A stretch of DNA of 52,461 nt from Cyclobacteriaceae bacterium (GTDB lineage: Bacteria > Bacteroidota > Bacteroidia > Cytophagales > Cyclobacteriaceae). The notes below the pieces were generated by a model. The model saw nothing but the letters and a program-made list of their open reading frames with translations, searched no databases and had not been told where the DNA came from. The translations under genes and the position numbers were made by a program. Below are positions 17,605 to 26,645 of this stretch, in pieces (within the stretch, counting starts at the first letter, position 1; every line of letters starts with the position of its first letter). The stretch lies in NCBI GenBank assembly GCA_947458585.1, contig CANGYY010000018.1:1-52461 (forward strand), written 5' to 3'.

Positions 17605-18225
17605 CTAAGAAACCTTACAAAAAATCGTTTGATTCACCTTGGCCAACTCTTCTGTGCGTATGGTATGCAATTCATCCTCAAAAAAGGAGAGGCTAACTGC
17701 TGCACCCATTCGCTGAAGAAGCTGAGCCGAATCATTCATTCGCTTTGCAGGCACGTGCATGTCCTGAGCACTTCCGCTGATATGAATGGGGGTGCCTTGA
17801 AAATCCCCCGAATATTTTTCTACCTGCAACTTTTCGCCAATCAAGCCTCCGGTAAATGCCACTACTCCACCTAATTTTTGTGCGTGTAGTGCAGCAAACT
17901 CTAAGGAAAGACAGGCGCCTTGAGAAAAGCCGAGGAAGTAAATCTGCTCTGCAGCCATCCCTTCATGTACTATAAATTCGAAAAGATGGGAAACTTGTTT
18001 TATAGACGAATTCAAGGAAGAAAGGTTGCCTTGATCGTTCGCCATAAATCCAAAAGGATACCAAGTACGCTGAGGGGCCTGAGGGGCAAAAAGTGCAAAA
18101 TCATTTAGATTGAGGTAAGGTGCTAATGCTAGAATGCTTTCAGCAGTAGCTCCTCTCCCATGAAGGAAAATTGCTGCTTTTTTTGCCTGGGTTAGTGGAA
18201 GTCCAGCTTGTATCCAATTAGACAT
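17605..18225 (-). CDS. MhqD-like alpha/beta hydrolase (phospholipase/carboxylesterase family)
   Basis: A 206-residue serine hydrolase. The nucleophile elbow is GFSQG; the Asp lies in GSAQDMHVP and the His in EDELHTIRT, completing the triad. No signal peptide, so cytoplasmic. It overlaps the stop of the ring-cleaving dioxygenase gene by 8 bp. The dioxygenase/carboxylesterase pair recalls the Bacillus mhqO/mhqD and mhqE/mhqD-type quinone-resistance genes; the metabolic step is inferred from that analogy. Confidence 0.8.
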   Translation of the reverse strand: MSNWIQAGLPLTQAKKAAIFLHGRGATAESILALAPYLNLNDFALFAPQAPQRTWYPFGFMANDQGNLSSLNSSIKQVSHLFEFIVHEGMAAEQIYFLGFSQGACLSLEFAALHAQKLGGVVAFTGGLIGEKLQVEKYSGDFQGTPIHISGSAQDMHVPAKRMNDSAQLLQRMGAAVSLSFFEDELHTIRTEELAKVNQTIFCKVS

Positions 18226-19168
18226 AGTTTTCAGGGCTAAAGGTGACCGGTTTTAAAGCCGCTTCAATTTGCCTACGCTTTCCTTCCACCCAATCTGGCA
18301 ATTTTAGCGCCTCCCCCAAATGTGCTTCGTCTTCGTCAATTGCAAATCCAGGAACATCCGTCGCGATTTCGAATAATACTCCTCCAGGTTCTCTAAAATA
18401 AATGGATAGGAAGTAATTTCGGTCTCGAACCTCAGTTACTCCATAGCCCTGTCGGATTAGACGCTGCTGCATTTCCAACTGGGTGGCGGTAGTGGCGGTG
18501 CGAAATGCCAAATGGTGCACTGTACCTGCGCTTTGTACCCCGCGTTGTCCATTGGGATCTACCAGAATATCTACCCACTCTCCGGGCTTTCCATCTAATC
18601 CATAACGGAAGCGATTCCCTTCTTGACTGTGCAGGCGGTAATTCATGTTCTCTACTAGCAAGCGTTCTGTCATTTCCTTGCTCCGCAGGGCCAAAGTTGC
18701 GCCGTAAAACCCCTTGATGGAATGCATAAGCGGAATTCCGCCATAGGTCCACCCAACTCGATCGTCTTCTCCGTTGGCAATGAGTTCGATCCCCATCCCA
18801 TCCTGGTCTTCAAAGCGGATAAGGGAATGCCCAAAGCGGGTTAATCGATCGGAAACAGTTATCCCAAATCTTTTGAGGCGGCTTTCCCAATAATCCAAAC
18901 TGTCGATCCCCACCGAAAAAGCAGTATAAGTCAATTCCCCAACGCCTTTTCGACCTCTCATCGCACCCACAAATGGGAAGGTGGTGAAGACCGTTCCCGG
19001 TCTTCCCAAGGCGTCTCCAAAATAAAAGTGGTAGACATCGGGAGCGTCAAAGTTGATGGTTTTCTTCACCAAGCGAAGCCCCAAAATACCCGCATAGAAA
19101 TTTACATTTTGCTGTGGGTCACCAGAGATGGCCGTGATGTGGTGGATTCCTAAAATTAGCGACTGCAT
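18218..19168 (-). CDS. Ring-cleaving dioxygenase, VOC superfamily (MhqO/MhqE-like)
   Basis: A 316-residue two-domain vicinal-oxygen-chelate protein. Metal ligands are visible in GIHHITAISGDP near the start, VHHLAFRT in the second half, and the Glu in GVLFEIATD. Relatives are glyoxalase/extradiol-dioxygenase-type enzymes linked to hydroquinone and quinone detoxification. It is encoded downstream of YceI and MarR genes and overlaps the hydrolase gene by 8 bp. A terminator lies between it and yceI, so it may have its own promoter or depend on read-through. Confidence 0.82.
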   Translation of the reverse strand: MQSLILGIHHITAISGDPQQNVNFYAGILGLRLVKKTINFDAPDVYHFYFGDALGRPGTVFTTFPFVGAMRGRKGVGELTYTAFSVGIDSLDYWESRLKRFGITVSDRLTRFGHSLIRFEDQDGMGIELIANGEDDRVGWTYGGIPLMHSIKGFYGATLALRSKEMTERLLVENMNYRLHSQEGNRFRYGLDGKPGEWVDILVDPNGQRGVQSAGTVHHLAFRTATTATQLEMQQRLIRQGYGVTEVRDRNYFLSIYFREPGGVLFEIATDVPGFAIDEDEAHLGEALKLPDWVEGKRRQIEAALKPVTFSPENYV

Positions 19169-19179
19169 AGTAGAATGAT

Positions 19180-19210
19180 AAAAAGGAAGCCTCCAAAAAG
19201 GAAGCTTCCT
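19180..19210 (-). terminator. Intrinsic terminator after the YceI gene
   Basis: Arms AGGAAGC (19184-19190) and GCTTCCT (19204-19210). On the minus strand the stem is followed by TTTTT, 28 bases beyond the YceI stop and just before the dioxygenase start. Confidence 0.75.
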
Positions 19211-19237
19211 AGGAGTTGGTTTAGTTGATTGGTTGAC

Positions 19238-19762
19238 TTATTGCTTCACCAATTGAACGCTGAATTGCAAGCGCACCTGGTCACTAACTACCACAGAACC
19301 TGCTTCGGTGATGGCTGACCAAGTCAATCCAAAATCTTTACGATTGATTTTGCCCTCAATTTCAAAGCCTGCTTTGGTCTGTCCATAAGGATCAGCCACC
19401 GTGCCACCGTAGGTTACCTCTAGTGCAACTTCCTTGGTAATTCCTTTTAGGGTAAGGTCACCTACCAACTGGTATTCTCCAACATGGTTGACCAACTTAC
19501 CTGCAAAAGAAATGCTTGAGAAATTGGCGGCATCAAAAAAGTCTGCGGACTTCAGGTGCTGATCCCGATCGGATTGGTTGGTGTCGATGCTGTCTACCGC
19601 TAGGCTGAATGCAACAGTTGCTCCTGAAAAATCTTCGGATGTAGATTCCGCATGTCCTTCAAATTTGCGGAAATAGCCAGTGACCGTAGAAATCACCAAA
19701 TGCTTTACTTTAAATGCTACCTCGGAGTGGGTAGGGTCGATGATCCATTTTGTGGTACTCAT
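19238..19762 (-). CDS. YceI family lipocalin-like protein
   Basis: A 174-residue YceI-fold protein: WIIDPTHSEVAFKVKHLVIS at the N-terminus, FRKFEGHAE, and VALEVTYGGTVADPYGQTKAGFEIEG with RKDFGL near the C-terminus. The family forms a barrel that binds polyisoprenoid quinone-like lipids. No signal peptide, so this one is cytoplasmic. Placed between the MarR regulator and the dioxygenase, it may bind the quinone-type compounds handled by this group (inference). Confidence 0.85.
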   Translation of the reverse strand: MSTTKWIIDPTHSEVAFKVKHLVISTVTGYFRKFEGHAESTSEDFSGATVAFSLAVDSIDTNQSDRDQHLKSADFFDAANFSSISFAGKLVNHVGEYQLVGDLTLKGITKEVALEVTYGGTVADPYGQTKAGFEIEGKINRKDFGLTWSAITEAGSVVVSDQVRLQFSVQLVKQ

Positions 19763-19825
19763 TGTGGTTGTTGTTTAAGTTTAGAAATTAGATTTGATAA
19801 GATTTTATTAGAAAGTTGACTTGGT

Positions 19826-20278
19826 TTAGCCTCGAAGTTTGTCCAATAGACCATTGAGAACAAGGAGTTCGGATTCTTCGAGATGGATTACTTTTTTATT
19901 GAGGGCTGCAATTTGAGGCTCCAATAATTCCAATAGGCGTAAGCCTTTATCGGTGATGAGCACATCCACTTTTCGCCGATTTTCAGGGCATTCATCCCGC
20001 TTCACCAGTTCCTTGGCCTTCAACTTGTCCACCAGCCTGGATGCATTCGACATGGTATTGAGCATGCGCTCTTGGATAGCTGCAATGGTCGCTGGCTTTC
20101 CTTGCTGCCCACGCAAAATCCGCAATACGTTGTATTGCTCTGGTGAGAGGTCCTGAGGTTTTAGCACGGAAGTTTGAAATCCCACCAAATAGCTGTGCGT
20201 GTAGAGCAGATTGACCACCGCCTTGTTGTACTCATCTTTAAACTGGGCTTGCTTAATCGCTTCTTCAATTTTTCCCAT
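19826..20278 (-). CDS. MarR-family transcriptional regulator
   Basis: A 150-residue winged-helix regulator. The ATG at 20278 (MGKIEEAIKQ) is preferred to an upstream TTG that lies inside the operator-like palindrome. The HTH covers LSPEQYNVLRIL to NTMSNASRLVDKL, and the wing contains DECPENRRKVDVLITDKG. A single Cys sits in the wing; the N-terminal redox Cys of OhrR is absent. MarR proteins usually repress their own and adjacent genes until an aromatic or quinone ligand binds; the downstream genes fit an MhqR-like role. Confidence 0.87.
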   Translation of the reverse strand: MGKIEEAIKQAQFKDEYNKAVVNLLYTHSYLVGFQTSVLKPQDLSPEQYNVLRILRGQQGKPATIAAIQERMLNTMSNASRLVDKLKAKELVKRDECPENRRKVDVLITDKGLRLLELLEPQIAALNKKVIHLEESELLVLNGLLDKLRG

Positions 20279-20290
20279 CGGATAGAAATT

Positions 20291-20311
20291 CAATTGATGT
20301 ATATACAATTG
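20291..20311. promoter_or_regulatory. Palindromic operator upstream of the MarR gene
   Basis: A perfect 10-bp palindrome TGTATATACA (20298-20307) is framed by CAATTG on both sides (20291-20296, 20306-20311), 13 bp before the MarR start. Size and symmetry suit a MarR dimer, and the position would block the promoter, implying autoregulation. Confidence 0.6.
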
Positions 20312-20394
20312 TTGTAGGTAAAAAGTTTCAATTGGGCAAAAAAAAGATGACGCCCATGAATTAACTACTTAAAAATCAGTGATTTTAGTTCGGT

Positions 20395-23298
20395 TTAAAA
20401 CCTGAGTAAAAAATTAGTAAGGTTGTCCTGTCGTGAAAGTCCGAGTTTTTTCCGAACACGGTATCGACCAATCTCCACACCACGCACAGAAATTCCGAGC
20501 AAATTGGCAATCTCCTTGGTGTTGAGGTTCATCCGGATGTAGGCACTAAATTTTACCTCTTGAGGCGTCAGTTCAGGGAAACTTTCTTTGAGGCGGGTGA
20601 TGAATTTTCCATGAACTTGATCAAAACTATCCGCAAAGGCAGTCCAATGTTCATTCCCCTCCAAATCTTTGTCAATGGATCGCACCAAACGAATTAGCTG
20701 GGAACTAGTCTCCTCATTTAAGGATTCTGTACTCAGTATTTTCAAGGAGTTTTTGAGGTTAGTAAGCAACTTATTCTTCTGAATCAAATTCATTGCAGAA
20801 GAGGTGAGTTCTTGGTTTTTATACTCAATTTCAGCCTGCAATTGCACGTTTTTCAATCGGATAATCTCCTCTTCAGAGCGCTGAGTGATCGATTCGATTA
20901 CGTCATCTTTTTTACGAAGTGCTTGGTAGTTTTCCTGTTCGAGTTCTAGGGTTTGCTTTTTGTACCGCTTGTCAAGCCACTGAAATCCAAAGTACAGCAA
21001 ACTGCTTAGCAATAACCCATAAATCAAATAGGCGAAAATTGAACGATAAAATGGAGGTTTTACTGTAAATGAAAACTCAATTGGTTCGGACTCGGCATCA
21101 AAAATTGATTTGGCTCGAACTTGAAAAACATAATCGCCTTCGCGAAGATTGGTATACTCCTTCTTGGAATCACTGCTCCATTCGGACCATTCCTCTTCAA
21201 AATTCAAGAGGCGGTATTGAAATTGAAGTTCGTTTTCACTTTCAAAATGTGCCGAACCGAAATCGAATGAAAACGAATTTTGGTCAAAGTCGAATTCCCG
21301 AGTGCTATCTCCCAATGCCCCATGGCCAGAAAAAAGCACTTGTTCTGCTACACCTCGATTTCGGATTTCTCTAAAAAACACTTGGGGTTGATCCTCCTTC
21401 ACTTGGTCTAAATCCGGTTGGTAATGAATAAATCCCTGCTTAGCACCAATCAATATATGCTGTTCGTCCAATACCATTACATTGGCTAAATCATCATTCC
21501 ACAATCCCTTGACCTTATTAAAAGGAGAATAATACAGGCTTCGTTGTCTATTTTTTTCCTGCCGAAGGATCCCTAACCGGGATTGTTCGATAAAATACAC
21601 ATTGCCTAAGGCATCTGTTTCTAGGTCGGCCATGACGGTGCCGTACCCAAACATGTCGTTTATTTCATTGACCGGCTCGAAACGATCTTTCTGTGAATCA
21701 AATTCAAACACCCCACCATTGGCAGTGAAAATTAGCTGATCTCCAACCCGAAATACGTTGATCAAATCATCCGTTGGAAATCCTTGTGCGCTAGTATATT
21801 GTTTGCTCGCTACTACTTTTTTCAAATCGGGGCTGAGCGTAATCTTGAAAACTCCCTTGTAGCCATGTGCTACCCAGAGTGTGTTTCCATCAAATTCCAT
21901 CACCCGAGAAGATTCCGAAAAGCCTTCAATTTCCTGAACGAAGGCTAATTTCCCATTTCGCTTTTGGAATAAGCTCAAGCCAGTGTAAGTACCTTGAATA
22001 AAATAGTCCGTTTGCTTAGGATGAGACTTGATCACCCAAGCACCTTGAATAGTCGCTAGGGGGGTGGCACGATTTCCAACTATGGAAAAGGTGCCGTTAT
22101 GATGGTTCATGATGACTTCTCCTTGAATGACCTGAACAGCATAGACTTGCCCTTCGGTCCCAATTACCTTACTCATGTTGCCATTTTCCCAAAGGAACAA
22201 TCCGTTATTAGTCCCCAAATAGACTTTATTGCCCGCTTTTACAGCAGTGTATCCAGATCCTTCTAAGCCCATTCGATCGTCCACCAAGGAAAACGGAGAA
22301 AACAAATCCACCCGAGCAATGCCATTATTCATCGCCAGCCAAAGCCCCTCTTGGTTGTCTTCAAAAATGTAATTGATGGTTAAATCCATCAAGCCAGCCT
22401 CTTTGTCTACATGAGTCAATAAGTTGCCTTCTCGGTCTATCACAAAAAGTCCTGCGTTTTGAGTAGCAAGTGCGATACTCCCGTCTTTTAGGCGAGCACT
22501 AAAATTGATCAAATACTCATTTCTCCAGAAATTACCCTTTATTTCAAAAGGAGCACTGCTTCTCCCATCGTATAAAAATAAGCCTTGGGAGAAGGTGCTA
22601 ATCAACCAGCGCTCTTTGTCGTAAGGCAAAATATTGGATACACGTTTTTCCCTAAAAAAATCTCCGCCTGGAAGTTGCTCAAGAGTACTTTCACCCACTT
22701 CCATCAAACCTTCTCCAGGGACTTGAACATACAATCGCTCCCCAAGTTGAAAAGATATATCCAAACGCTTCCCATTAGAAATGACCCTTAAGACTTTTCC
22801 ATCATACACAAAGATTTGCTTAAACGTGCAGAAATAAACAAGATCTCCAGTACCAAAAATCTTCCAAGTTTCATCAAAATCTCGCTGCACGAGTGGAAGA
22901 CTGTCCGCTAAAGAAACATAGGAAAGTTGACCCAATGTGTTGGGTTCTAAATATCCGAAGTCTCCTTGGCTCCCTACATAAATCCTCCCTTTGTCCCCAA
23001 CAAAGGCGGTTCGGACTTTGGTATTGCTAAGCCCGTAACGCGACCAATTTTTACCGTCATATTCCAGCAAACCCAAATTGTTGGCCACATAGATCCTTCC
23101 TAAATCATCTTGTACAATGTCAAAATTTTGAATACCTGCTCTGTATTCAAGAGCGGTATGATTGGTCACAAATGGCAACCCTTGAAAGGTAGATACTTGC
23201 TGAGCTTGAACTCCCCCAAGATTCACTGATCCCCCATAAAGGATCCCTCCAATGAAGAAGACAAAAAATGAAAATACAACTCGGGAGAGAAATCGCAT
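20395..23298 (-). CDS. Triple-tyrosine propeller sensor-regulator with LuxR-type HTH
   Basis: A 967-residue one-protein signalling system. The ATG at 23298 puts signal/anchor sequence MRFLSRVVFSFFVFFIGGIL first. Residues about 40-670 form repeated propeller blades (DLGRIYVANNLGLLEYDGKN, IYFEDNQEGLWLAMNNGI-like), about 675-740 a Y_Y_Y domain (YRLLNFEEEWSEWS), about 752-772 a membrane helix, then a coiled coil, and the last 60 residues a helix-turn-helix (LTPQEVKFS, NTKEIANLLGISVRGVE). There is no kinase domain, so it should bind DNA itself. Divergent from the GH16-linked lipoprotein gene, it probably senses glucan fragments. Confidence 0.85.
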   Translation of the reverse strand: MRFLSRVVFSFFVFFIGGILYGGSVNLGGVQAQQVSTFQGLPFVTNHTALEYRAGIQNFDIVQDDLGRIYVANNLGLLEYDGKNWSRYGLSNTKVRTAFVGDKGRIYVGSQGDFGYLEPNTLGQLSYVSLADSLPLVQRDFDETWKIFGTGDLVYFCTFKQIFVYDGKVLRVISNGKRLDISFQLGERLYVQVPGEGLMEVGESTLEQLPGGDFFREKRVSNILPYDKERWLISTFSQGLFLYDGRSSAPFEIKGNFWRNEYLINFSARLKDGSIALATQNAGLFVIDREGNLLTHVDKEAGLMDLTINYIFEDNQEGLWLAMNNGIARVDLFSPFSLVDDRMGLEGSGYTAVKAGNKVYLGTNNGLFLWENGNMSKVIGTEGQVYAVQVIQGEVIMNHHNGTFSIVGNRATPLATIQGAWVIKSHPKQTDYFIQGTYTGLSLFQKRNGKLAFVQEIEGFSESSRVMEFDGNTLWVAHGYKGVFKITLSPDLKKVVASKQYTSAQGFPTDDLINVFRVGDQLIFTANGGVFEFDSQKDRFEPVNEINDMFGYGTVMADLETDALGNVYFIEQSRLGILRQEKNRQRSLYYSPFNKVKGLWNDDLANVMVLDEQHILIGAKQGFIHYQPDLDQVKEDQPQVFFREIRNRGVAEQVLFSGHGALGDSTREFDFDQNSFSFDFGSAHFESENELQFQYRLLNFEEEWSEWSSDSKKEYTNLREGDYVFQVRAKSIFDAESEPIEFSFTVKPPFYRSIFAYLIYGLLLSSLLYFGFQWLDKRYKKQTLELEQENYQALRKKDDVIESITQRSEEEIIRLKNVQLQAEIEYKNQELTSSAMNLIQKNKLLTNLKNSLKILSTESLNEETSSQLIRLVRSIDKDLEGNEHWTAFADSFDQVHGKFITRLKESFPELTPQEVKFSAYIRMNLNTKEIANLLGISVRGVEIGRYRVRKKLGLSRQDNLTNFLLRF

Positions 23299-23480
23299 TG
23301 TGAAATTAATTGTGTAGTAAGTGAAACTAACAAACGCGGAAATTGTTGCAATCAAAGCTGTTTTTCTGAATTGATGAATTATTGATGTAGTATTTTTTTC
23401 ACAATGATGAATACTTGTAGGAACCTATGGATTGGATAGGAAATCCGAGATGCGGATATTTACAAAAAAAAAGTAAACCC

Positions 23481-24875
23481 ATGAAAAAAATATTAACTAA
23501 ATGCTTTGCGCTCTGCGCAGTAGTCAGCATGCTCTGGGCCTGTGACAACGGTTTCTCAGATGTTCCAATTGTGGACATGCCCCCTAAGATTACCCTAGGT
23601 GCAATCACAAGTGGTCTTACAGAAAAGCAAGACTTTGTGGTTGATGTGACCTTCTTTGATGGCGTAGACAACGGAACCATCAGTTCACTTGCAAGTTTTA
23701 CCTACACCATTACTAAAGGTGGCGTTTCCGCATCTACAGGAGGAAAAAACTTAAGTGGTGAAGATGAAAAAGTAACCATTAAAGTAGTAGGAGGATTTAC
23801 TCCAGGTGTTTACAACCTAGATGTAAAAGCAAAAGATACCAACGGCAACGAAGCAGTTGAAAATGTATCCTTTACTGTCGCTTCTGCAAAACCTGCTTTT
23901 GACATCACTGGGGTTTGGACCATGGAGCCAATCGCAGGAGCGATGAAAGTAGGCCCTAATCCAGGTAGCTCAGAATGGTGGCAAAACTCCCTTGGGGACG
24001 TGACTGCTAGAGCTTGCTTCTTCGATGACAAATATACCTTCGAAGAAAATGGAACTTTCAAGATGGGACTGGATGGCGTTACCTGGCTAGAACAATGGCA
24101 AGGTGTAGCTGCAGATGGTTGCGGTGCTCCAAAAGCTCCTTTTGACGGAACTAAATCCTTTACCTATACCTACACCTCTACTACCCTTACATTAGTAGGC
24201 CAAGGCGCTCACGTAGGTCTAGCAAAAGTGAATAACGCTGGAGAAATCTCCAATGGCGCTGCCATAGCTAATCAAATCGCCTACACTATTGTAGAGCAAA
24301 CCAAGCAAGGAAATACCCGCAGAATGACACTACGTGTGCAAGCAGGTAATGGCGTATGGTGGGATTTCAAGTTGATCTCTGGTCCAGCTGCTAGTGCAGC
24401 AATAGTAGGTAACTGGAAGATGGAGCCTGTAGAAGGAGCCATGACTGTAGGACCTACTGCAGGCAGCAGAGAGTGGTGGTTCAATACCGCAGCCGATGTA
24501 AATACAAGAGCTTGCTTCTTTGACGATGTGTATACCTTTAATGCCAATGGATCATATACCATGGCTATGGGTACCCAAACCTGGTTAGAAAACTGGCAAG
24601 GCGCTGATGGTTGCGGCGCTCCTAAAGCACCTCACAATGGTGCGGGTAATTATACCTTCACCTACGATGGAGCAACACTAGTTCTTAAAGGACAAGGTGC
24701 TCACTTAGCTTTACCAAAAGCAGTAAATGCTGGTGAACTTCCAAATGTGGCGGTACCTAGTGAAGTATCCTATAAAGTAACAAGCTTGGTGGAAACAGCA
24801 GGTGTGAAGCGGATGACCATACAGATCGAGACAGGTACTGGAGTCTGGTGGACCTTTAAGTTAATCTCACAATAA
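23481..24875 (+). CDS. Lipoprotein with Ig-like domain and two copies of an unassigned module
   Basis: A 464-residue surface-type lipoprotein. The ATG at 23481 gives signal MKKILTKCFALCAVVSMLWAC. Residues 25-138 look like an Ig/PKD-type domain. Two homologous modules follow (about 140-305 and 305-464), each with GxWxMEPxxGAMxVGP, EWW, ARACFFDD or TRACFFDD, TWLExWQG, DGCGAPKAP, GQGAH and WWxFKLIS. Two Cys per module may form a disulfide. Many exposed Trp suggest carbohydrate binding. It is followed by a terminator and a GH16 glucanase gene. I do not know a named family for the module; glycan binding is inferred. Confidence 0.8.
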   Translation: MKKILTKCFALCAVVSMLWACDNGFSDVPIVDMPPKITLGAITSGLTEKQDFVVDVTFFDGVDNGTISSLASFTYTITKGGVSASTGGKNLSGEDEKVTIKVVGGFTPGVYNLDVKAKDTNGNEAVENVSFTVASAKPAFDITGVWTMEPIAGAMKVGPNPGSSEWWQNSLGDVTARACFFDDKYTFEENGTFKMGLDGVTWLEQWQGVAADGCGAPKAPFDGTKSFTYTYTSTTLTLVGQGAHVGLAKVNNAGEISNGAAIANQIAYTIVEQTKQGNTRRMTLRVQAGNGVWWDFKLISGPAASAAIVGNWKMEPVEGAMTVGPTAGSREWWFNTAADVNTRACFFDDVYTFNANGSYTMAMGTQTWLENWQGADGCGAPKAPHNGAGNYTFTYDGATLVLKGQGAHLALPKAVNAGELPNVAVPSEVSYKVTSLVETAGVKRMTIQIETGTGVWWTFKLISQ

Positions 24876-24882
24876 ATAAATT

Positions 24883-24918
24883 AACCGCCAGAGAGAATTC
24901 TCTGGCGGTTTTTTTTTA
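24883..24918 (+). terminator. Strong intrinsic terminator after the repeat-module lipoprotein
   Basis: AACCGCCAGAGA pairs with TCTCTGGCGGTT around a short AATT loop, followed by nine T. Very strong on the plus strand, and directly abutting the next promoter. Confidence 0.92.
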
Positions 24919-24927
24919 TAACTTTAG
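24919..24927 (+). promoter_or_regulatory. -7-type box immediately before the GH16 start
   Basis: TAACTTTAG begins right after the terminator U-tract and ends 4 bp before ATG 24932. It resembles TAnnTTTG, and a transcript from it would be leaderless or nearly so. The upstream element must lie inside the terminator sequence. Confidence 0.4.
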
Positions 24928-24931
24928 CACT

Positions 24932-25786
24932 ATGCGAACAATTCAATCCCTCTTTTTTTTCGCAGCCCTAGCTTTGGCTGCCTGCGTTCCCGATGATAAG
25001 TCTGGTCCTGACCAAACAAATACCACCGTGACAATCCCCACACAAGGAGCAACTTCCCCCACTTCCTATCCCAATATGACCCTATTTTGGGCAGATGAAT
25101 TTATTGGAAGCAGCTTGAGTGACAATTATTGGACGCATGAGACCGGTAATGGCACCAATGGCTGGGGTAATAATGAACTCCAATTTTATAGACCTCAAAA
25201 TACCAGCATAAAAGATGGTCACTTGATCATCACAGCGAAGAAAGAAGCCTTTGGAGGCAAGGAATATACCTCTTCGCGAATCGTTACAAAAGGTAAAAAA
25301 GACTTCCGTTACGGGAGAGTTGACATTCGTGCAGCCCTACCTAAAGGTCAAGGTATCTGGCCTGCACTCTGGATGCTCGGGTCAAATTTTGACACCGTCA
25401 GCTGGCCTGCCTGCGGCGAAATTGACATCATGGAAATGGTCGGGGGTAGTGGCCGCGAAAATACGGTTCATGGAACTGTACACTGGCAAAATGCAGGTAA
25501 GCATGCCCAGTTTGGTGGAAAAACCACATTGACTTCTGGAACTTATTCGGATCAATTTGCTGTGTATTCCATCATTTGGGATGCTACTTCCATTCGCTGG
25601 TTGGTGGATAACAAGCAATACCACGTCATCGATACAACCCCCGCTGAATTGGATGAGTTTCGACGCAATTTCTTCTTTGTCTTCAATGTGGCTGTAGGTG
25701 GTAATTGGCCAGGATCTCCTAATTCAAGCACTACCTTCCCCCAGCACCTAATTGTAGATTACATCCGGGTATTTCAGGCAAACTAA
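24932..25786 (+). CDS. GH16 family endo-beta-glucanase lipoprotein
   Basis: A 284-residue glycoside hydrolase family 16 enzyme. Lipoprotein signal MRTIQSLFFFAALALAAC with Cys18. Catalytic motif GEIDIMEMVG: Glu163 nucleophile, Asp165, Glu168 acid/base; the extra Met is the beta-bulge form seen in laminarinases. Other family segments: FWADEF, NGWGNNELQ, KGQGIWPALWMLG and FFFVFNVAVGG. The likely substrate is beta-1,3- or mixed-linked glucan such as laminarin. The lipid anchor places it on the outer membrane. Confidence 0.92.
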   Translation: MRTIQSLFFFAALALAACVPDDKSGPDQTNTTVTIPTQGATSPTSYPNMTLFWADEFIGSSLSDNYWTHETGNGTNGWGNNELQFYRPQNTSIKDGHLIITAKKEAFGGKEYTSSRIVTKGKKDFRYGRVDIRAALPKGQGIWPALWMLGSNFDTVSWPACGEIDIMEMVGGSGRENTVHGTVHWQNAGKHAQFGGKTTLTSGTYSDQFAVYSIIWDATSIRWLVDNKQYHVIDTTPAELDEFRRNFFFVFNVAVGGNWPGSPNSSTTFPQHLIVDYIRVFQAN

Positions 25787-25792
25787 TTCTAG

Positions 25793-25820
25793 CCTTCTTC
25801 CTTCGGGAAGAAGGTTTTTA
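25793..25820 (+). terminator. UUCG-loop terminator after GH16
   Basis: CCTTCTTCC - TTCG - GGAAGAAGG followed by TTTTTATTTTTTT. A perfect 9-bp stem with a stable tetraloop; the converging alpha/beta hydrolase gene stops inside its U-tract. Confidence 0.92.
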
Positions 25821-26612
25821 TTTTTTTAGCCATTCCTTCAGCAGTCGGTTTACCTCCTGAGGCTTTTCGATACAGCTGCTGTGGCCAGCACCGGAAATTA
25901 ACTCCAATGTTGTGCCCTTGATTCCTTTCTGGATAAATGCTGCCTTTTCTGGGGTTGTAGCCACATCCTCATCGCCTACGATTACCAGCGTTGGGCAGGT
26001 GATGTTTCCCAATTCCTCTTCTACCCCTTTTCGGTAAATTACCCCTTCCACTGGACCCGTGATGCTTTTTTTGTTGGAAGACAATTCCTTTTTCCAACGG
26101 CGAATGGAAGTTGTATTCGCGGAATCTTGAAGCCAGCTGTGGGCAAACATGATTTTCATGACCTTGTTCGCGATGGGAGGAATAATCCCAATCCACCGTA
26201 CAATCCCGTTGAGCAGCTTGTATTGAGGCAGATTTTCTAGGGGCTCTGCATTCGCAGAGGTTTCCAATAGCACCAAACTCTTGATCAGCTCCGGATGACG
26301 GGCGGCCAATCGCATTCCTACAAATCCTCCCATGGATAGCCCAATAAAGTGAACAGGGCCGTCTACCAAATTTCGAATCAATGCAGCCGCATCTTCCGCT
26401 ACGGTATCCATGTCATAGGGCCCCTTCACTTCACTTTTGCCTTGGCCTCGATGGTCATATGCGATGACCCGATAGGTTTTTGAAAATTCAACTACCTGAG
26501 CCTCAAACATGCGGTGACTCCAGAGTAGGCCATGGGAAAAAACTAGCGTCTCTGGACCAGAACCGATTTCTTCGTAATAAAGATTCAGGGAGGGAAGGGA
26601 AAGGTAGGGCAT
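25818..26612 (-). CDS. Alpha/beta hydrolase
   Basis: 264 residues from ATG 26612 (MPYLSLPSLNLYYEEIGSGP). The alpha/beta-hydrolase fold is clear: oxyanion HGLLWSHR, nucleophile GLSMGG (Ser in FIGLSMGG), Asp in IVGDEDVATTP, His in GAGHSSCIE. No signal peptide, so cytoplasmic. The cap region (about 120-190) is variable and the substrate cannot be named. It converges with GH16 and shares its terminator region. Confidence 0.85.
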   Translation of the reverse strand: MPYLSLPSLNLYYEEIGSGPETLVFSHGLLWSHRMFEAQVVEFSKTYRVIAYDHRGQGKSEVKGPYDMDTVAEDAAALIRNLVDGPVHFIGLSMGGFVGMRLAARHPELIKSLVLLETSANAEPLENLPQYKLLNGIVRWIGIIPPIANKVMKIMFAHSWLQDSANTTSIRRWKKELSSNKKSITGPVEGVIYRKGVEEELGNITCPTLVIVGDEDVATTPEKAAFIQKGIKGTTLELISGAGHSSCIEKPQEVNRLLKEWLKK

Positions 26613-26645
26613 AAGAAAATGGAAATAGGAGTGCAATTGTATCTA

